Source of the DNA: Gari tellinella
Lineage: Eukaryota; Mollusca; Bivalvia; Cardiida; Psammobiidae
Assembly (NCBI GenBank): GCA_922989275.2
Contig: OV277861.1
Coordinates: 46,539,623-46,603,622, forward strand
Reading direction: 5' to 3'
DNA: 64,000 nt
In this document: positions 23,578 through 35,131 of the stretch, piece by piece
Layout of the letters: every line of letters starts with the position of its first letter
How positions within the stretch are numbered: the stretch's first letter is position 1
The notes under the pieces: generated by a model
The model's input: the letters and a program-made list of their open reading frames with translations, nothing else
Database searches by the model: none
What the model was told of the DNA's origin: nothing
Position numbers and translations under genes: made by a program

Positions 23578-23783
23578 CAAAAGTTTGCCTATATCACAAA
23601 AGGTTGCTTTGCAGCTTGCAAGAAGCATGAGTAACCATTTAGGCCAATGGCAATACTGTTCACATCAAACAGAAACATCCTTCAAAATACTACATGTATC
23701 TTTAGATAGATGAGTCTAAGTAGACTTGTGTTTTTAAGTGACTTGTCTCAATTTGAATAAATGCAAGCACAGTACAACCTGTT

Positions 23784-23999
23784 TTAACCCATTACTCCAT
23801 ATATAAAACATTTTTGTTTTATTTCTACACTGAAAAAATAATTAAAGTTTAAACAGTCATGATTTAGGATCAAAGAAATATATTGTATATACTAGCAGAT
23901 GGTAGCTTAAAGCAGACAGAAAGTAAAGCAGAATGATTCTGATTTACTTTCAACCCGTATCAAGTGGTCACCTAACTAGAAACAGGTTCTGGCAAAGCT
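23784..23999 (+). mobile_element. Family A element, decayed right end
   Basis: TTAACCCATTACTCCATATA to CTAGAAACAGGTTCTGG; hairpin tip deleted (AGAATGATTCT). Confidence 0.75.
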
Positions 24000-24009
24000 T
24001 GACTGATTT

Positions 24010-24074
24010 GAGAAAATGAAAGTAAAGCAGAAAGCTCTTTCGGAAGTTTTCTGCTTTACTTTTATCTTGCTTTA
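24010..24074. repeat. A-prime hairpin
   Basis: GAAAGTAAAGCAGAAAGCTC, loop TTTCG, complement to GCTTTAA. Confidence 0.8.
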
Positions 24075-24322
24075 ACACTTTCCTCCCTGAAACTTTAGAT
24101 GGACAATTCCAATTTCGATTTTAGTCAAGTCCATTTCTGGCTTTTAAGGGTTGTTTTTGTCCATTTTTGGCATTATGACAAACAGTGAAGACCCTGATCA
24201 GAGGGCTCCTTTCGGAGCCCTCTGATCTGGGTCTTCACTGTTTGCACATGACAAGTGTACTATTCACATGTACACTGTTTGAAAAGGACGCCTATATGCG
24301 GGACTAGGGTGCAAAGGGTTAA
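24072..24322 (+). mobile_element. Family C element
   Basis: TTAACACTTTCCTCCCTGAA to GCGGGACTAGGGTGCAAAGG GTTAA, 251 bp; perfect hairpin GTGAAGACCCTGATCAGAGG with loop TTTCG. Confidence 0.9.
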
Positions 24323-24408
24323 GCTACTACCTGTATCCAATACAATAAATGAAATTTTGATTGTGGAACTTATGCACAGGAGCACTGGTTGAGGCCTTCA
24401 TATACGCT

Positions 24409-24601
24409 AAGGGCTCCAGATAAGAGGGAGTAAACTGCACAAATCCAGCATTTTCTCTCTCATTTAGCATAAAATCCTATGTTGTTACTACTTATTAGAA
24501 TTGTCTCTTCGAGACAATTCTAATGAGTAGTGACACCATAGGGTTTAAAGCAGAAATAAAGATTTTAGTTTTTGAAATATCCCCCCTTATCTGGAGCCCT
24601 G
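24409..24601 (-). mobile_element. Family B element
   Basis: Ends AAGGGCTCC / GGAGCCCTG. TATACGCT upstream and TATACCCT downstream may be an 8-bp duplication, unlike the 6 bp at other copies. Confidence 0.85.
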
Positions 24602-25072
24602 TATACCCTTCTATGGAGGAGAGGGTTAACAGTAGCTGCTGTTTGTCATTAACTTTGATCTCCCGCCTCTAACCTTACCTTTCCGGATAATCCCAAACCT
24701 CAGCATATTCCTCATAAGCCGACTCATTGTAGCTGCCCAGGGGGTATCAAAACACCCATCGAAATCAAACACTTCCTAAACACATGTTTTCCAAACAAAC
24801 CCGAAACCCTATTCTCTTCTAAACCTCCTTGACGAGCCACAATCCACTCGGACCAGATTATGTGCAAAATGTGGCATACCAATTATATCCCATGGGTTAA
24901 TATACCATAAGACAAATATTGTCACTGACCATACTGGACAAAGATAAATATATGTAGAGTTAAATGGGAGGGTACGACAGGGAGATTTCTTAGCTCCACT
25001 CGTGTTATACCATTAAACCTTGACATAATGGATCACTCAAATAAACATTTGTTTGCATGTTTTATTAAAGCA
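24602..25072. other. No recognised feature
   Basis: Short frames only, none with supported homology. Confidence 0.45.
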
Positions 25073-25163
25073 GGTGGTTGCTTCAAGCAGGATGAAAGTA
25101 AAGCAGAAAGCTCCTAAAGGAGCTTTCTGCTTTACTTACATCCTGCTTTAAGCTGCAACCTGT
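25073..25163. repeat. A-prime hairpin
   Basis: GTTGCTTCAAGCAGGATG ... GCAGAAAGCTCC, loop TAAA, nearly perfect complement through GCTGCAACC. Confidence 0.82.
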
Positions 25164-25627
25164 TTTTAAAAACAGAGAATATTTGGGATGTTTATAGTGT
25201 TGGTAAGAGTGTGATTTTACTGTAATACTAATATTTTCATTTACACCTGGTGTTTGCCCAAGAGATCAAGGTCAAAGAGTCATGACCAAGGAACTCTGCA
25301 AGAATCAATGGGGCGGAAAAGAAACTGTAATGACTTTAACACAACACAGAATATTGCGCCAACAACTTACTAATTGGCCCTGCCGTATTTCCAATTAATC
25401 TTTAATTTGATGCTTACAATCCAAAAGTTCAGTTGTATATCAATATTTCTTGCAATATGTTTCATGTTCAGAACTATTGCATTTAGGCAATCAAGAGTTA
25501 CGAAAACTAAACTTCACCAATTTTGGGTATTCGGGCAAAAGTGAGATTACAATTGATAATTATTACATATGTACATACAAACTGCCTAGCCTATGTGTAT
25601 TTAAAACGTTGCTTAGTGTACTCAATG

Positions 25628-25865
25628 ACCCCTGAAACTTCAAAATTAATGGACAATTCTAGTTTCCAATTAAGTCTAGTCCATTTTTTACTATTTAGTG
25701 TTGTTTTTTGCAATATAATGCAAATTGACCAACAGCATAGACCCTAATCAGAGGGCTCCTATAGGAGCCCTCTGATTTGGGTCTACGCTGTTTCCACAGG
25801 ACAAGTGTACTCTTCGCAATTTTGTAAAGGATGTACATGTGTCCCTTAAGGGATCAATGGGCTAA
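25628..25865 (+). mobile_element. Family C element
   Basis: CCCCTGAAACTTCAAAATTA left part, hairpin 25732-25797 (tip GGCTCC TATA GGAGCC), right end CCCTTAAGGGATCAATGG. Confidence 0.8.
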
Positions 25866-25874
25866 CACAGGTTG

Positions 25875-26131
25875 CAGGGTTGCCATAAGTTGACATGAAA
25901 AATCCTAATATTTCCAAATTTGCATTTTTCAAGTGCGATTTTACGACTCATACCTTTACCCCATAGCCTTTTTCTTGTTTTGTTGACATGCGACTACGTA
26001 AAGCAGGCTGTAAGTAAAGCAGAATGCGCCTTATGGTGCATTCTGCTTTACTTTCAGTCTGCTTTAAGCTACCATGTACTTGAAAAAAATCCGAAGATTT
26101 AGGAAAAATCCAGAGAAATGGCAGCCCTGAG
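25875..26131 (+). mobile_element. Family H element, complete
   Basis: CAGGGTTGCCATAAG ... AAATGGCAGCCCTG ends. The central hairpin is of A type (GTAAAGCAGAATGCGCC TTAT GGTGCATTCTGC). Flanked by AGGTTG on both sides, a 6-bp duplication. Confidence 0.85.
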
Positions 26132-26164
26132 GTTGGGCAGATTGTTCAAAGATAGGATTCTTAC

Positions 26165-26192
26165 CTGCTTCTTCTTTTCTTGAACTTTGTTC
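26165..26192 (-). CDS. Candidate 28-nt microexon
   Basis: The minus strand reads TTTGTTTGTATTTTTCAG, then 28 nt (GAACAAAG...AAGCAG), then GTAAGA. Acceptor and donor are both near consensus. The exon could encode EQSSRKEEA plus one base. A 28-nt length changes frame, so it would need compensating exons. It is on the same strand as the large exon 18 kb away, so it could be a downstream exon of that gene. Splice-like pairs this close also arise by chance; no expression evidence is available. Confidence 0.35.
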
Positions 26193-26343
26193 CTGAAAAA
26201 TACAAACAAAAAGTTCATTAAACATAATTGTTATGTGATTGTTATTTCTTCTGAGCTTCAACCAATTTATACCTGGCTATTTTCCATACATACTTCTAAA
26301 ATAAAAGGTTATTACAATGACAATAATATTGCCTTTATTATCC

Positions 26344-26945
26344 AGAGCTACACAGTTACTGCCATTGCAGCAAACTGTTTAACAGCATTTTGCAGGATTA
26401 AAATTAAGATGTCACTGTTTCCTTGTCTTTATCAAAGTATCTGGACAATAATTAGCTTATCAAATTAAACCAGTAAGACAAAACGACAGTCATGTAGTCA
26501 GGAAACACACAGGTGTGCACAAAATGCAAAGGTTACAGATAAGGAAATAACTAAGTTTATCCTTAATATGTTAATTGAAACTAAAATTGACTCACTTTTG
26601 CTAACAGTTTATATCCAGATCAGATGCCAAATAACTTGGCATCTAGAGCTACACAGTTACTGCCATTGCAGCAAACTGTTTAACAGCATTTTGCAGGATT
26701 AAAATTAAGATGTCACTGTTTCCTTGTCTTTATCAAAGTATCTGGACAATAATTAGCTTATCAAATTAAACCAGTAAGACAAAACGACAGTCATGTAGTC
26801 AGGAAACACACAGGTGTGCACAAAATGCAAAGGTTACAGATAAGGAAATAACTAAGTTTATCCTTAATATGTTAATTGAAACTAAAATTGACTCACTTTT
26901 GCTAACAGTTTATATCCAGATCAGATGCCAAATAACTTGGCATCT
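26344..26945. repeat. Exact tandem duplication, 301 bp x 2
   Basis: 26344-26644 and 26645-26945 are identical as far as I can read. Each unit ends with half of a family D hairpin (AACAGTTTATATCCAGATCA to TTGGCATCT). Either a very recent duplication or an assembly artefact. Confidence 0.92.
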
Positions 26946-27120
26946 AATCTTGATAAAAAAAAAGTTTGACATTCGTTGGGATATATTATTTAGTGGAAAT
27001 GACATTTAAATTCACAGCTGACATTATCTTTGCAATAACACAATTTTGAAGTTAACATCGATTCTGTGTGACAAAGGTTTAAACTTATTAAGCCACAATC
27101 TATATTTGTAAGTATACAAA

Positions 27121-27244
27121 CTTTACTTTTAGCCTGCTTTAAGCTACCTCCTGTTAGGATATAGAATGACTGTTTCAGCTGAAATTATTTCAGGAGGAAA
27201 AATTTAAAGACGGAAAATTGTGTATTCATATAGTAATTGGTTAA
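27121..27244 (-). mobile_element. Family A right half
   Basis: CTTTACTTTTAGCCTGCTTT to TATAGTAATTGGTTAA. Confidence 0.75.
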
Positions 27245-27629
27245 ATTCTTGTTTGTTTTTTTTCATTTTAATTATCATGTGGGTATTTTTATTTTATAGA
27301 TATAAACACAAACGTTTAAAAGGAAGATCATTTTGAAGTATATTCTCCTGCAATGTAAAGGTCAAGGTTCATAGCCAATACAATGCACATCCATATGCTG
27401 CCTTTATCTATCCTTGGTGCTAAAGATAACCCATTTTTGAGATGCTGTATGTCTGGTATCTATGTTCCAGCACAGAAATTGGTTATCTGATTCAAGGTCT
27501 TCTGTTTTATGCCCTTTGGGATATTGCAGAATAAAATTAGAACAGTAAGTCAAGGATTGTGAAGCCTTCACCCCACAAATAACCACAACCACAACCACTT
27601 CTACATGCACAAAAAATAACAAAATGCTG

Positions 27630-27848
27630 TTAACCCTTTCACAGATAGGAGCGACTTGTAGCGCATTTTATTTATTCCGCCGCTGAAGAAAATAGTTCCA
27701 ATTTGTAGTCATTAACATGTACAATAAGAAATATTTTCTAATTCCTAGCATAGGGTAGCTTAAAGCAGGCTGAAAGTAAAGCAGAATGTGCCTTAAGGCA
27801 CATTCTGCTTTTCTTTCAACCTGCTTTAATTGGTTATATGTCTTCTAA
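27630..27848 (+). mobile_element. Family A element, right end lost
   Basis: TTAACCCTTTCACAGATAGG ... tip GTGCC TTAA GGCAC ... ATGTCTTCTAAAG, where a half B element begins. Confidence 0.82.
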
Positions 27849-27940
27849 AGAGACGATTCTAATGAGTAGTGACACCATAGGGTTTAATACAGAAATAAAG
27901 ATTTAATTTTTTGAAATACTCCCCTTATCTGGAGTTCTTG
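27849..27940 (+). mobile_element. Family B right half
   Basis: AGACGATTCTAATGAGTAGT ... CCCCTTATCTGGAG. Confidence 0.8.
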
Positions 27941-28201
27941 TTTTTGGTTAAAAAGACTTTAAAACTTTAAGTAATCACTACAGTTATGTCACATAGCCAC
28001 TGGGCTGATATAGGTCACAATTAAGCTAACCAATATTTACTGTGTGTTTCAATTGACGGCAAATATTTATCTTAGAACCTACTCCACCCAATAGCTAACC
28101 ACAACAATTTGTTCAAGAATTTTAATCCACACCAGACATTGACTTGCCTGTATTCTAATAAGCCTATTATTATACTAGAGATTTATATACTCTGTATTGT
28201 A

Positions 28202-28456
28202 TTAACCCATTTCCCCATACATATGCCTTTTTACGCCTCTAATTTATTCCTTTATTGAAGAAAATAGTTCCAATTTACGCAGTTATGAATGTATATCATA
28301 AGAAAGATTACAATATTCTAGTAGATAGTAGCTTTAAGCAGGTTGAAAGTAAAGCAGAATGTGCCTTATGGCACATTCTGCTTTACTTTCAACCTGCTTT
28401 AAGTGGTAACCTATCCTCAAGACTAGATATAGGCTATGCATGGTGTAATGGGTTAA
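28202..28456 (+). mobile_element. Family A element
   Basis: TTAACCCATTTCCCCATACA to GGTGTAATGGGTTAA; tip GTGCC TTAT GGCAC. Confidence 0.88.
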
Positions 28457-28512
28457 CCCATTTCCCCATACATACACCTTTTAACACCTCTTGTTTATTC
28501 ATCCATTGCATA
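28453..28512 (+). mobile_element. Family A left fragment
   Basis: TTAACCCATTTCCCCATACA again, sharing the TTAA of its neighbour; stops at about 28512. Confidence 0.75.
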
Positions 28513-29451
28513 CATGTGATATCTCCCGATATGGTCGGGAGCTCCCGAAATTAGACCTCTACTCACGATCTCCCGGTCGGGAGACGAAATCTCCCGATAT
28601 TTCATGAACCCAGGTTCATTTTTTTCAATATGAACTTATATATCATTTACCTCGTTCGCCGACTCTTAAAATCTTAAAATTGGCCTCAGAGTTCTCTGGC
28701 TAATCCATACACACGCTTATCACCAAACGCTACTGATGCGTGTAAACACGTTACGCAATCGTCGGTAGTTTGAGTGTGTAGCACTATATACATGGCATGT
28801 ATATGGCAGGCTTCCAAACAATGTTTGACCACACGCGCCGAGTGGGGTTTGACATACATGCTTTTGATGTATTGTAGATCTAATTGGTTATCAAAAAAAG
28901 TGATTGACAGGTTCGCCCCGAATCGGAGACCTAGCAACGACAAATTTTAGAAGCGGTGATGCGAAGGATAAAGATCTATGTCGCCGATACGGGTCGGATT
29001 AAAATCAGATAATTCTCCGTAAGTTCTGGACAAGCACACATTTTATATGAAAGCTGATCAGAATTTAACATTTATGAATTGATTTCCACCACATAATACT
29101 TTGAATATTCACGTAACAGAAATTGTACCGTTACAAAATGACGGGGCGCCTTAATATTTGCTATGGGAATCACGCATATTTTGTTAGTCTAAAAAGTTTT
29201 CCCCAGCATCGTTTTCTAACAATCAATTAAAATTAAACATTGGACCTAAATTCTTCTATTTGTTACATACGATTTGTGCAAATGTATAATTATTAAGTTA
29301 GATTTTACAACCAATTACGCTCGTAAAATTGATTTGCAATCAGTTTTCGCGGTAGAAAATCTAGACGCGTTATTTCGTTGTTAAAACCACGCCCACTTTA
29401 CGGCGCTAGTAAATGTCGTCTTTCAGAAAATGTCGAACTTTTTGTATCTAG
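28513..29451. other. Short inverted CTCCCG motifs, otherwise nothing recognised
   Basis: ATCTCCCGATATGGTCGGGAG and CTCCCGGTCGGGAG at about 28520-28600 are imperfect palindromes. The rest holds no supported gene. Confidence 0.45.
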
Positions 29452-29495
29452 ACAAGATGATGCGGCGTCTCATCTGGATCCATACTGTCTGCAAA
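29452..29495. repeat. Family D right arm
   Basis: GATGCGGCGTCTCATCTGGA TCCATACTGTCTGC without its left arm. Confidence 0.7.
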
Positions 29496-29589
29496 CTTTA
29501 ATTAATAACAGATTGTTAAGTTGCTAACTCTTTCTAGATCTACTCCGTAGATAGAAATCTAGACCATTTGAACAGAGACAGTGGTATAT

Positions 29590-29815
29590 ACTGTCTCTGA
29601 TTTGAACTACTTCATTCATTCTCTCAAGAAAATAGATATAGTTCCAGTTTATCTTTACTAGTCATGAACAATATAAGAACCATAAGAAATAGTTTTTTAT
29701 ATCCTAGCATATGGTAGATCTAGCTTAAAGCAGGCTTAAGCTTTGACTGAAGTAGAATGCTCCTGAAGAGTATTCTGCTTTACTTTCAGCCTAGATGCTA
29801 GAATAATAGGACCAT
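29590..29815 (+). mobile_element. Decayed family A element
   Basis: AAGAAAATAGATATAGTTCC, CCATAAGAAATAG and a broken hairpin (GCTCC TGAA GAGTATTC) identify it. Confidence 0.6.
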
Positions 29816-30398
29816 GTCAGTATTAGAAAAACTATATCTCTGAGTGAAAATTGTCTCTGTCTTAGTGGTCTATAGACTTATCTATTCACTGATTTAAAAA
29901 AAAAATAAGCAATTAGTGATTAACTTATGAAAATAGATAAATGTGTTGGATTTTCATCGCCTGCGCCTAGTTTTGTCGCGAAAAAAGTGTCGCGAAAAAA
30001 GCTCCCTATTTGGAACCCCAATCTCCCTATTAAAATTTCCAGATCTCCCTATTTGGGTCCAAGAAAATATCACATGTATGATCCATTGAGGAAAATAGTT
30101 CCAATTTACCCAATTATGAATATGTACCTGAAGAAAAAGTTCAGATTATAGATATTTGTAGTGGCTGAAGTTTTATACATATATATGAATTTTCAGCGAG
30201 AGTAAGGTTTGGATTCACTTCATTAGTTTGATAGTAATAAAAAAACTGCAATATGTATATGATTATTTTATCATAAACATCAGTAATATATTTTTAATTA
30301 TACTTTTACACAACCACTTAAAGTGTGGTTAGCTTTGATTTGAACCCATAAACCCATTATTATTTAGCATGTTTCGAGTTTTGAAGACATTTGACTAC
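29816..30398. other. Small family A remnant only
   Basis: TTGAGGAAAATAGTTCCAAT at about 30087 is a family A fragment; nothing else supported. Confidence 0.45.
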
Positions 30399-30646
30399 TT
30401 AACTCTTTCCTCCCTGAAACTTTAAATGGACAATTCCAGTTTCCATTTAAGTCTAGTCCATTTCTGACTTTTAAGGGTTGTTTTGTCAATGTTTGGCATT
30501 ATGACAAACAGTAAAGACCCTGATCAGAGGGCTCCTAAGAGCCCTCTGATCTGGGTCTTCACTGTTTGCATAGGACAGGTATACTATTCACATGTACACT
30601 GTTTGTAAAAAACGCCAATATGCGGGACTAGGGTTCAAAGGGTTAA
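30399..30646 (+). mobile_element. Family C element
   Basis: TTAACTCTTTCCTCCCTGAA to ACTAGGGTTCAAAGGGTTAA, 248 bp, hairpin with short loop. Confidence 0.9.
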
Positions 30647-30723
30647 AGTAGGTTGAAAATCTGAATCATAATATTGGCTAATTATTTTTCTTCAAGACAG
30701 AGTTTCAGACAGATCCTATAGAG

Positions 30724-30791
30724 AAAACAGTGCAGACACAGATCAGACAGCTCCTGTGGGAGCTGTCTGATCTGGGTCTACACTGTTTTGA
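30724..30791. repeat. Family C hairpin with covarying tip
   Basis: AAACAGTGCAGACACAGATC and its near-complement; tip ACAGCTCC TGTG GGAGCTGT instead of GAGGGCTCC, changed on both arms. Confidence 0.8.
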
Positions 30792-31059
30792 GAAAAAAAA
30801 TCTAAATATTTGCATATAGCTAGAGATCCCCCTATGGCTTAAATTAGATAACAAACCTGGTTACTACAGAGGAATAACTGTCTTAAGCAGGTAGGTGTCA
30901 AGTTGACACGTCAAATGTGTCAAATAATGTAAAGTCTTTAGTACAGCTGTAGTCCTTATACCTGATGGTGCTGAATTTTTCAAATTAACTAATCTATGTT
31001 CTAATAAGTTATCAGTTAAGAATTACTCTTGAGGGCCTAAATATTTCTAAAAGCATAAC

Positions 31060-31126
31060 AAACAGTGTAGACCCAGATCAGAGGGCTCCTAAAGGAGCCC
31101 TCTGATCTGGGTCTACACTGTTTGCA
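31060..31126. repeat. Family C hairpin, perfect
   Basis: CAAACAGTGTAGACCCAGAT ... GGCTCC TAAA GGAGCC ... and exact complement. Confidence 0.85.
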
Positions 31127-31384
31127 AAGGATGTATATATCTGGTTCCAGCTCTTCAAGGGTTAAAACTTAATTTTCATACTGGGTTACCTTTGAAAGTT
31201 AATGAATACAGTTAACCTAGTATATAGAAAATAAAATCTACAATGACAGCTTTATGAAAACAACAATTTAAAGCAATAATTAACCAATTAAATACCTAAT
31301 GTCCGTTTTAAATGACATCTTAAAACAATGAAAACTAATAAAGATGAGTAGCCAAAAGTACAAATTACCTATATCCAACTTTGT

Positions 31385-31639
31385 TTAACTCTTTAATTCC
31401 TCCTTGAAACTATAAATGGACAATTCCAGTTTCCATTTTAGTCTAGTCAATTTCTGACTTTTAAGGGTAGTTTTTGTCAATGTTTGGCATTATGACAAAC
31501 AGTGAAGAACCTGATCAGAGGGCTCCTTTCGGAGCCCTCTGATCTGAGTCTTCACTGTTGTGAACAGGACAAGTGTTCTATTCACACGTTCACTGTTTGA
31601 AATGAATGTCTATATGCGGGACTAGGGTTCAAAGGTTAA
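31385..31639 (+). mobile_element. Family C element
   Basis: TTAACTCTTTAATTCCTCCT to CGGGACTAGGGTTCAAAGG TTAA; hairpin loop TTTCG. Confidence 0.88.
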
Positions 31640-31718
31640 GGCAGGTGACTGCTCTCAGTAAGATTAAAGTTAGCTACCATGGAAGCTTTCTGCCTTACTT
31701 TCATCTTACTTCAAGCTA
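31640..31718. repeat. A-prime hairpin remnant
   Basis: GTGACTGCTCTCAGTAAGAT and GGAAGCTTTCTGCCTTACTT arms with a damaged centre. Confidence 0.55.
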
Positions 31719-31856
31719 CCATCTGATTTCTACAGGATCAATGATTATTCATTTGTGGTGCTAATGGGGAGGAAGTAATAGCCTTCTTTGGTACTTACGC
31801 GAAGGCAAGTGTTAAATAGAGACACTCAAATGGTGTTAAAAAGCATGTGACAACTC

Positions 31857-32154
31857 TTGAAGACTTTTCCTCAGTCCATTGAGGGACCACCAGCATATTG
31901 TTTTGGAGGTGTCAATGTAACTGTAAAGCACGTGCAACACAATCTCAGTTTACCTGGTGAGGTCCAGATTATATTCATGCTCTAGTAATTTTCAATGGTT
32001 ATTTCTAACCCAACTATCAAATATAAAGGTAGAGTCTCACATAAGACGATTCAATGGTTCAATATGCACAAGACCCATGCTTTTTGCAAGGAAATAGACA
32101 GTAAATAATATGGCAAGGCGTTATGACCAAAAGGTCGTCAGGAGATGTCTTTAA
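31857..32154 (+). mobile_element. Family I element (TTAA type, 298 bp)
   Basis: Starts TTGAAGACTTTTCCTCAG and ends TCAGGAGATGTCTTTAA; the ends are short inverted repeats (TTAAAGAC.T.TCCT). Second copy at 32901 and a partial copy at 48863. Confidence 0.75.
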
Positions 32155-32566
32155 GCAGGTTAAAAGTAAATTAGAAAGCTGCAGGAGCTTTATACTGTAG
32201 AACAGATCAGCAGCCTACTTTCTTACATATATGCACACACCTTCTTTAATGTACATAAACTTTAGAAACATGTTTCTTTAGTAATTCACTGTAAGGTTAT
32301 ATTTTGAAGTCATACATTTGATTTCAAGAATTGAATTTGTAAGTTTTAAGGGAAAGTGTTTTTCTACATTTCCGAGAATTCTAACACCAACTATGATGTC
32401 AAGTTCATTTACAGTCAGGAAATGCCCTCTTGCATCAGTAGGTATCAAGACTTTTTCATGTGGTTTACCACATTGTATACTTATATTATTTTAGGGCTGT
32501 TGAAAGTCGTTCCACCTTTGACACCATGGGCTACTTCAGTGCGGTAATATCCTCCTTTTTTTCCAC
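32155..32566. other. No recognised feature
   Basis: A short A-prime remnant (GCAGGTTAAAAGTAAATTAG) at about 32155, then nothing supported. Confidence 0.45.
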
Positions 32567-32813
32567 TTAACCCTGTCCTTCATAATAGTGCTCTTATGCA
32601 CATTTGAATTTATTCATCCACTGAAGAAAATAGCCCCAATTTTTACAATCATGAACATGTATCATAAGAAATATTTTCTATATTCTAGCAGATTGTAGCT
32701 CAACTCAGGTTGAAAGTAAAGCAGAATGCACCAGGTCCTTTGCTTTACCTTCAACCTGCTTTAAGTGGTCACCAATCTTTAATACTAGAAATGAATGTAG
32801 AGTAAAGGATTAA
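32567..32813 (+). mobile_element. Family A element
   Basis: TTAACCCTGTCCTTCATAAT to GAGTAAAGGATTAA; hairpin tip decayed. Confidence 0.82.
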
Positions 32814-32900
32814 AATAATGATTGTATTAGAACTTCAAGGCTCTGTAAGATGCAGTCATTTGTCTTCAGAGATATTAGGACTTATTTAACAAATGGCCAC

Positions 32901-33207
32901 TTAAAGACTTTTCCTCAGTCCATTGATGGACTACAACCCCATTGTCTTGATAGGTGTGAACATAACTGTCAACGCATGCAGCACATGCTATACCAATCTC
33001 AATTTACCTGGTGAGGCCCAGATTATACTCATGCTCTAGTGATTTTTAATGGTTATTTCTAGCCAAACTATCATATATAAAGGTCGGTCTCACATGAGAA
33101 GCTTCAATAGTTCTTTGCTACCGACATGTCCATAGGACCCATGCTTTTTGCAAGGAAATTGTCTGGCAAGGCGTTATGATCGAAAGGTCGTCAGGAGATG
33201 TCTTTAA
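32901..33207 (+). mobile_element. Family I element
   Basis: TTAAAGACTTTTCCTCAG to CAGGAGATGTCTTTAA, 307 bp; collinear with 31857-32154. Confidence 0.78.
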
Positions 33208-33551
33208 CCCATTGAACCATGGTGAGGAGTATATTCATGCTTTACAAACCTGTGGGGAGCCATTGCGCAATGCTGGGGTTAAGAAACCTAGAGAAGGTGT
33301 ATTTATGGATAAATCAATGAATGAGTTGGGTTTTACGGCACCAGGACACATTAAATTGTTATATGACGTGGAATGGAATAATGGGGTAAAAACTTAGCTT
33401 ATTGTTTGTTGCATCCTTTTGGACTTATAGGCTTGTCACTTTTACTCTGATAAAATCTTGAAAAGTCCAGCAGTGATAAAAGATACCCCCCTGTACAAGT
33501 CTCTGAGAAAATGGTAATTTATGTGTTGTTGGAGAGTAGAACTGGAGATAT
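33208..33551. other. No supported gene
   Basis: A short open frame crosses 33176-33397 but has no recognisable domain and overlaps the family I end. Confidence 0.4.
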
Positions 33552-33815
33552 TTAACTCTTTCCTCCCTGAAACTTTAAATGGACAATTCCAGTTTCGATT
33601 TAAGTCTAGTCCATTTATGACTTTTAAGAGTTGTTTTTGTCAATGTTTGGCATTATGACAAACAGTGAATACCCTGATCAGAGGGCTCCTAGGAGCCCTC
33701 TGATATTGGTCTTGGCTGTTTGCATAGGACAAGACTAGTGTTCTATTCACATGACTTTTTGTACACTTAAATGGCAAAGGACACCAATATGCAGGACTAG
33801 GGTTCAAAGGGTTAA
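33552..33815 (+). mobile_element. Family C element
   Basis: TTAACTCTTTCCTCCCTGAA to GACTAGGGTTCAAAGGGTTAA-type end, 264 bp. Confidence 0.88.
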
Positions 33816-33962
33816 ATATCATTGAAGACAATAAGAAACCCCCTTCACACCACCCACTATGCTATATCTATGCTGAAGACACACAGATTGGAGCCATGTT
33901 CAGTAAAACCTGTGTACAGGCTATTCCAGTAACAAAAGAATTGAGATGCCTTTAGACAGAGT

Positions 33963-34042
33963 ATTGCTTAATGCAGGACAAAGGTAATGCAGAAAGGTCC
34001 TTAAAGAGCTTTCTGCATTACTTTTGTCCTGCATTAAGCAAG
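33963..34042. repeat. A-prime hairpin, GTAATGCAG variant
   Basis: GCTTAATGCAGGACAAAGGT, GTAATGCAGAAAG and complement; both arms carry AATGCAG instead of AAAGCAG. Confidence 0.8.
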
Positions 34043-34448
34043 TACCTGTACATAAGGCTGGTGTTTCATCTTCTTTAAAGTGGCTGTTAAATACAGGTTG
34101 GACTGTGTATAAAGACCTGTCATAAAAGGTCAAGGTTCATTTATTCATGTCTTATCGAAACTGTTTTGAGATATGCAGAGTTTAACAACTGTATCAGACC
34201 ACCATCAAACTTGGGGGTAATGTAGCAAGTGGCACTGTGTATCAAGTTTCATGGTGATATGCATAACTATTCTGTTGACCTGAATGAACGATATTGTTTT
34301 AATTCAATTACCTACCATGTCAAATCAATTAGCAGTTTAATTAAGCTCGTAATCTAGCCATGCAGAAAACCTGTGGCCAGATACTGTAGGCTCAAGTGCA
34401 TGTATACCTGAAGTGTATGGTAAGTGGCCACAAAGACTAAGATACATG
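34043..34448. other. No recognised feature
   Basis: Nothing supportable seen. Confidence 0.45.
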
Positions 34449-34626
34449 CAGGGCTCCAGATAAGGGGGGTATTTCAAAAACTAAAATCTTTATTTCTGAT
34501 TTAAACCCTATGGTGTCACTACTCATTAGAATCTTCTAATGAGTAGTAACACCATAGGATTTGATGCCAAAATAAGTGAGACAATGTCGGATTTGTGCAG
34601 TTAACTCCCTCTTATCTGGAGCCCTT
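34449..34626 (+). mobile_element. Family B element with shortened hairpin
   Basis: CAGGGCTCCAGATAAGGGGG to TATCTGGAGCCCTT. The hairpin tip is lost symmetrically (ATTAGAATCTTCTAAT). Flanked by TACATG on both sides (6 bp). Confidence 0.86.
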
Positions 34627-35131
34627 TACATGTTTAGTTTACAATGGATGACAGGTAAAAGTAATGCAGAAATCTCTCAAATGAAGCTTTCAGCTACATT
34701 ATTTTAGTCTAGCAATACTCAAGTAATCTCATGACAGTGATTCTTTGGGTTTCTTCAAGTGTCCATGTATATGAATACCTCACAGCTTAATTGAAGCTTA
34801 TAATATTTTTCAACCCGGATTTAACTTAAAAGGACAATTCCAGTTTAGTTTATTTTTTTACTATTTAGAGTTATTTTTTACAATTTATTGCAAAACAACA
34901 AAAAGTGTAGGCCCAGATTGTATGAGCCCTCTAATCTGGGTCTACATTGTTTGCCAAATAAACAATTTGTAATACCATGTCGGAGTCGACTACTGGATCA
35001 TGTAGTACAGATTGGACTTAAAGGGAAATGATTCAATCATTAATTCCATTTTAAAAGAAGCCAGAATTACTTCCCCTGTCATACACTCTTGATTAATCCC
35101 CTTGACTTCCAGTTGAATGATCAGTTAACAG
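34627..35131. other. Decayed family C copy
   Basis: GGACAATTCCAGTTTAG, AAGTGTAGGCCCAGATTG and TAATCTGGGTCTACATTG at about 34830-34953 mark an old C element; the rest is unassigned. Confidence 0.5.

Larger units (their letters stand above)
26132..27120. other. Candidate microexon and tandem duplication; no other gene
   Basis: Apart from the 28-nt exon candidate and the 301-bp duplication, nothing is supported here. Confidence 0.5.

Noticed and set aside
31060..31126. microRNA precursor
   Set aside because: Stem size would fit, but the hairpin belongs to a dispersed element family with near-perfect pairing; no evidence for processing.
33176..33397. 73-codon plus-strand frame
   Set aside because: It starts in a family I element and has no recognisable domain or splice context.
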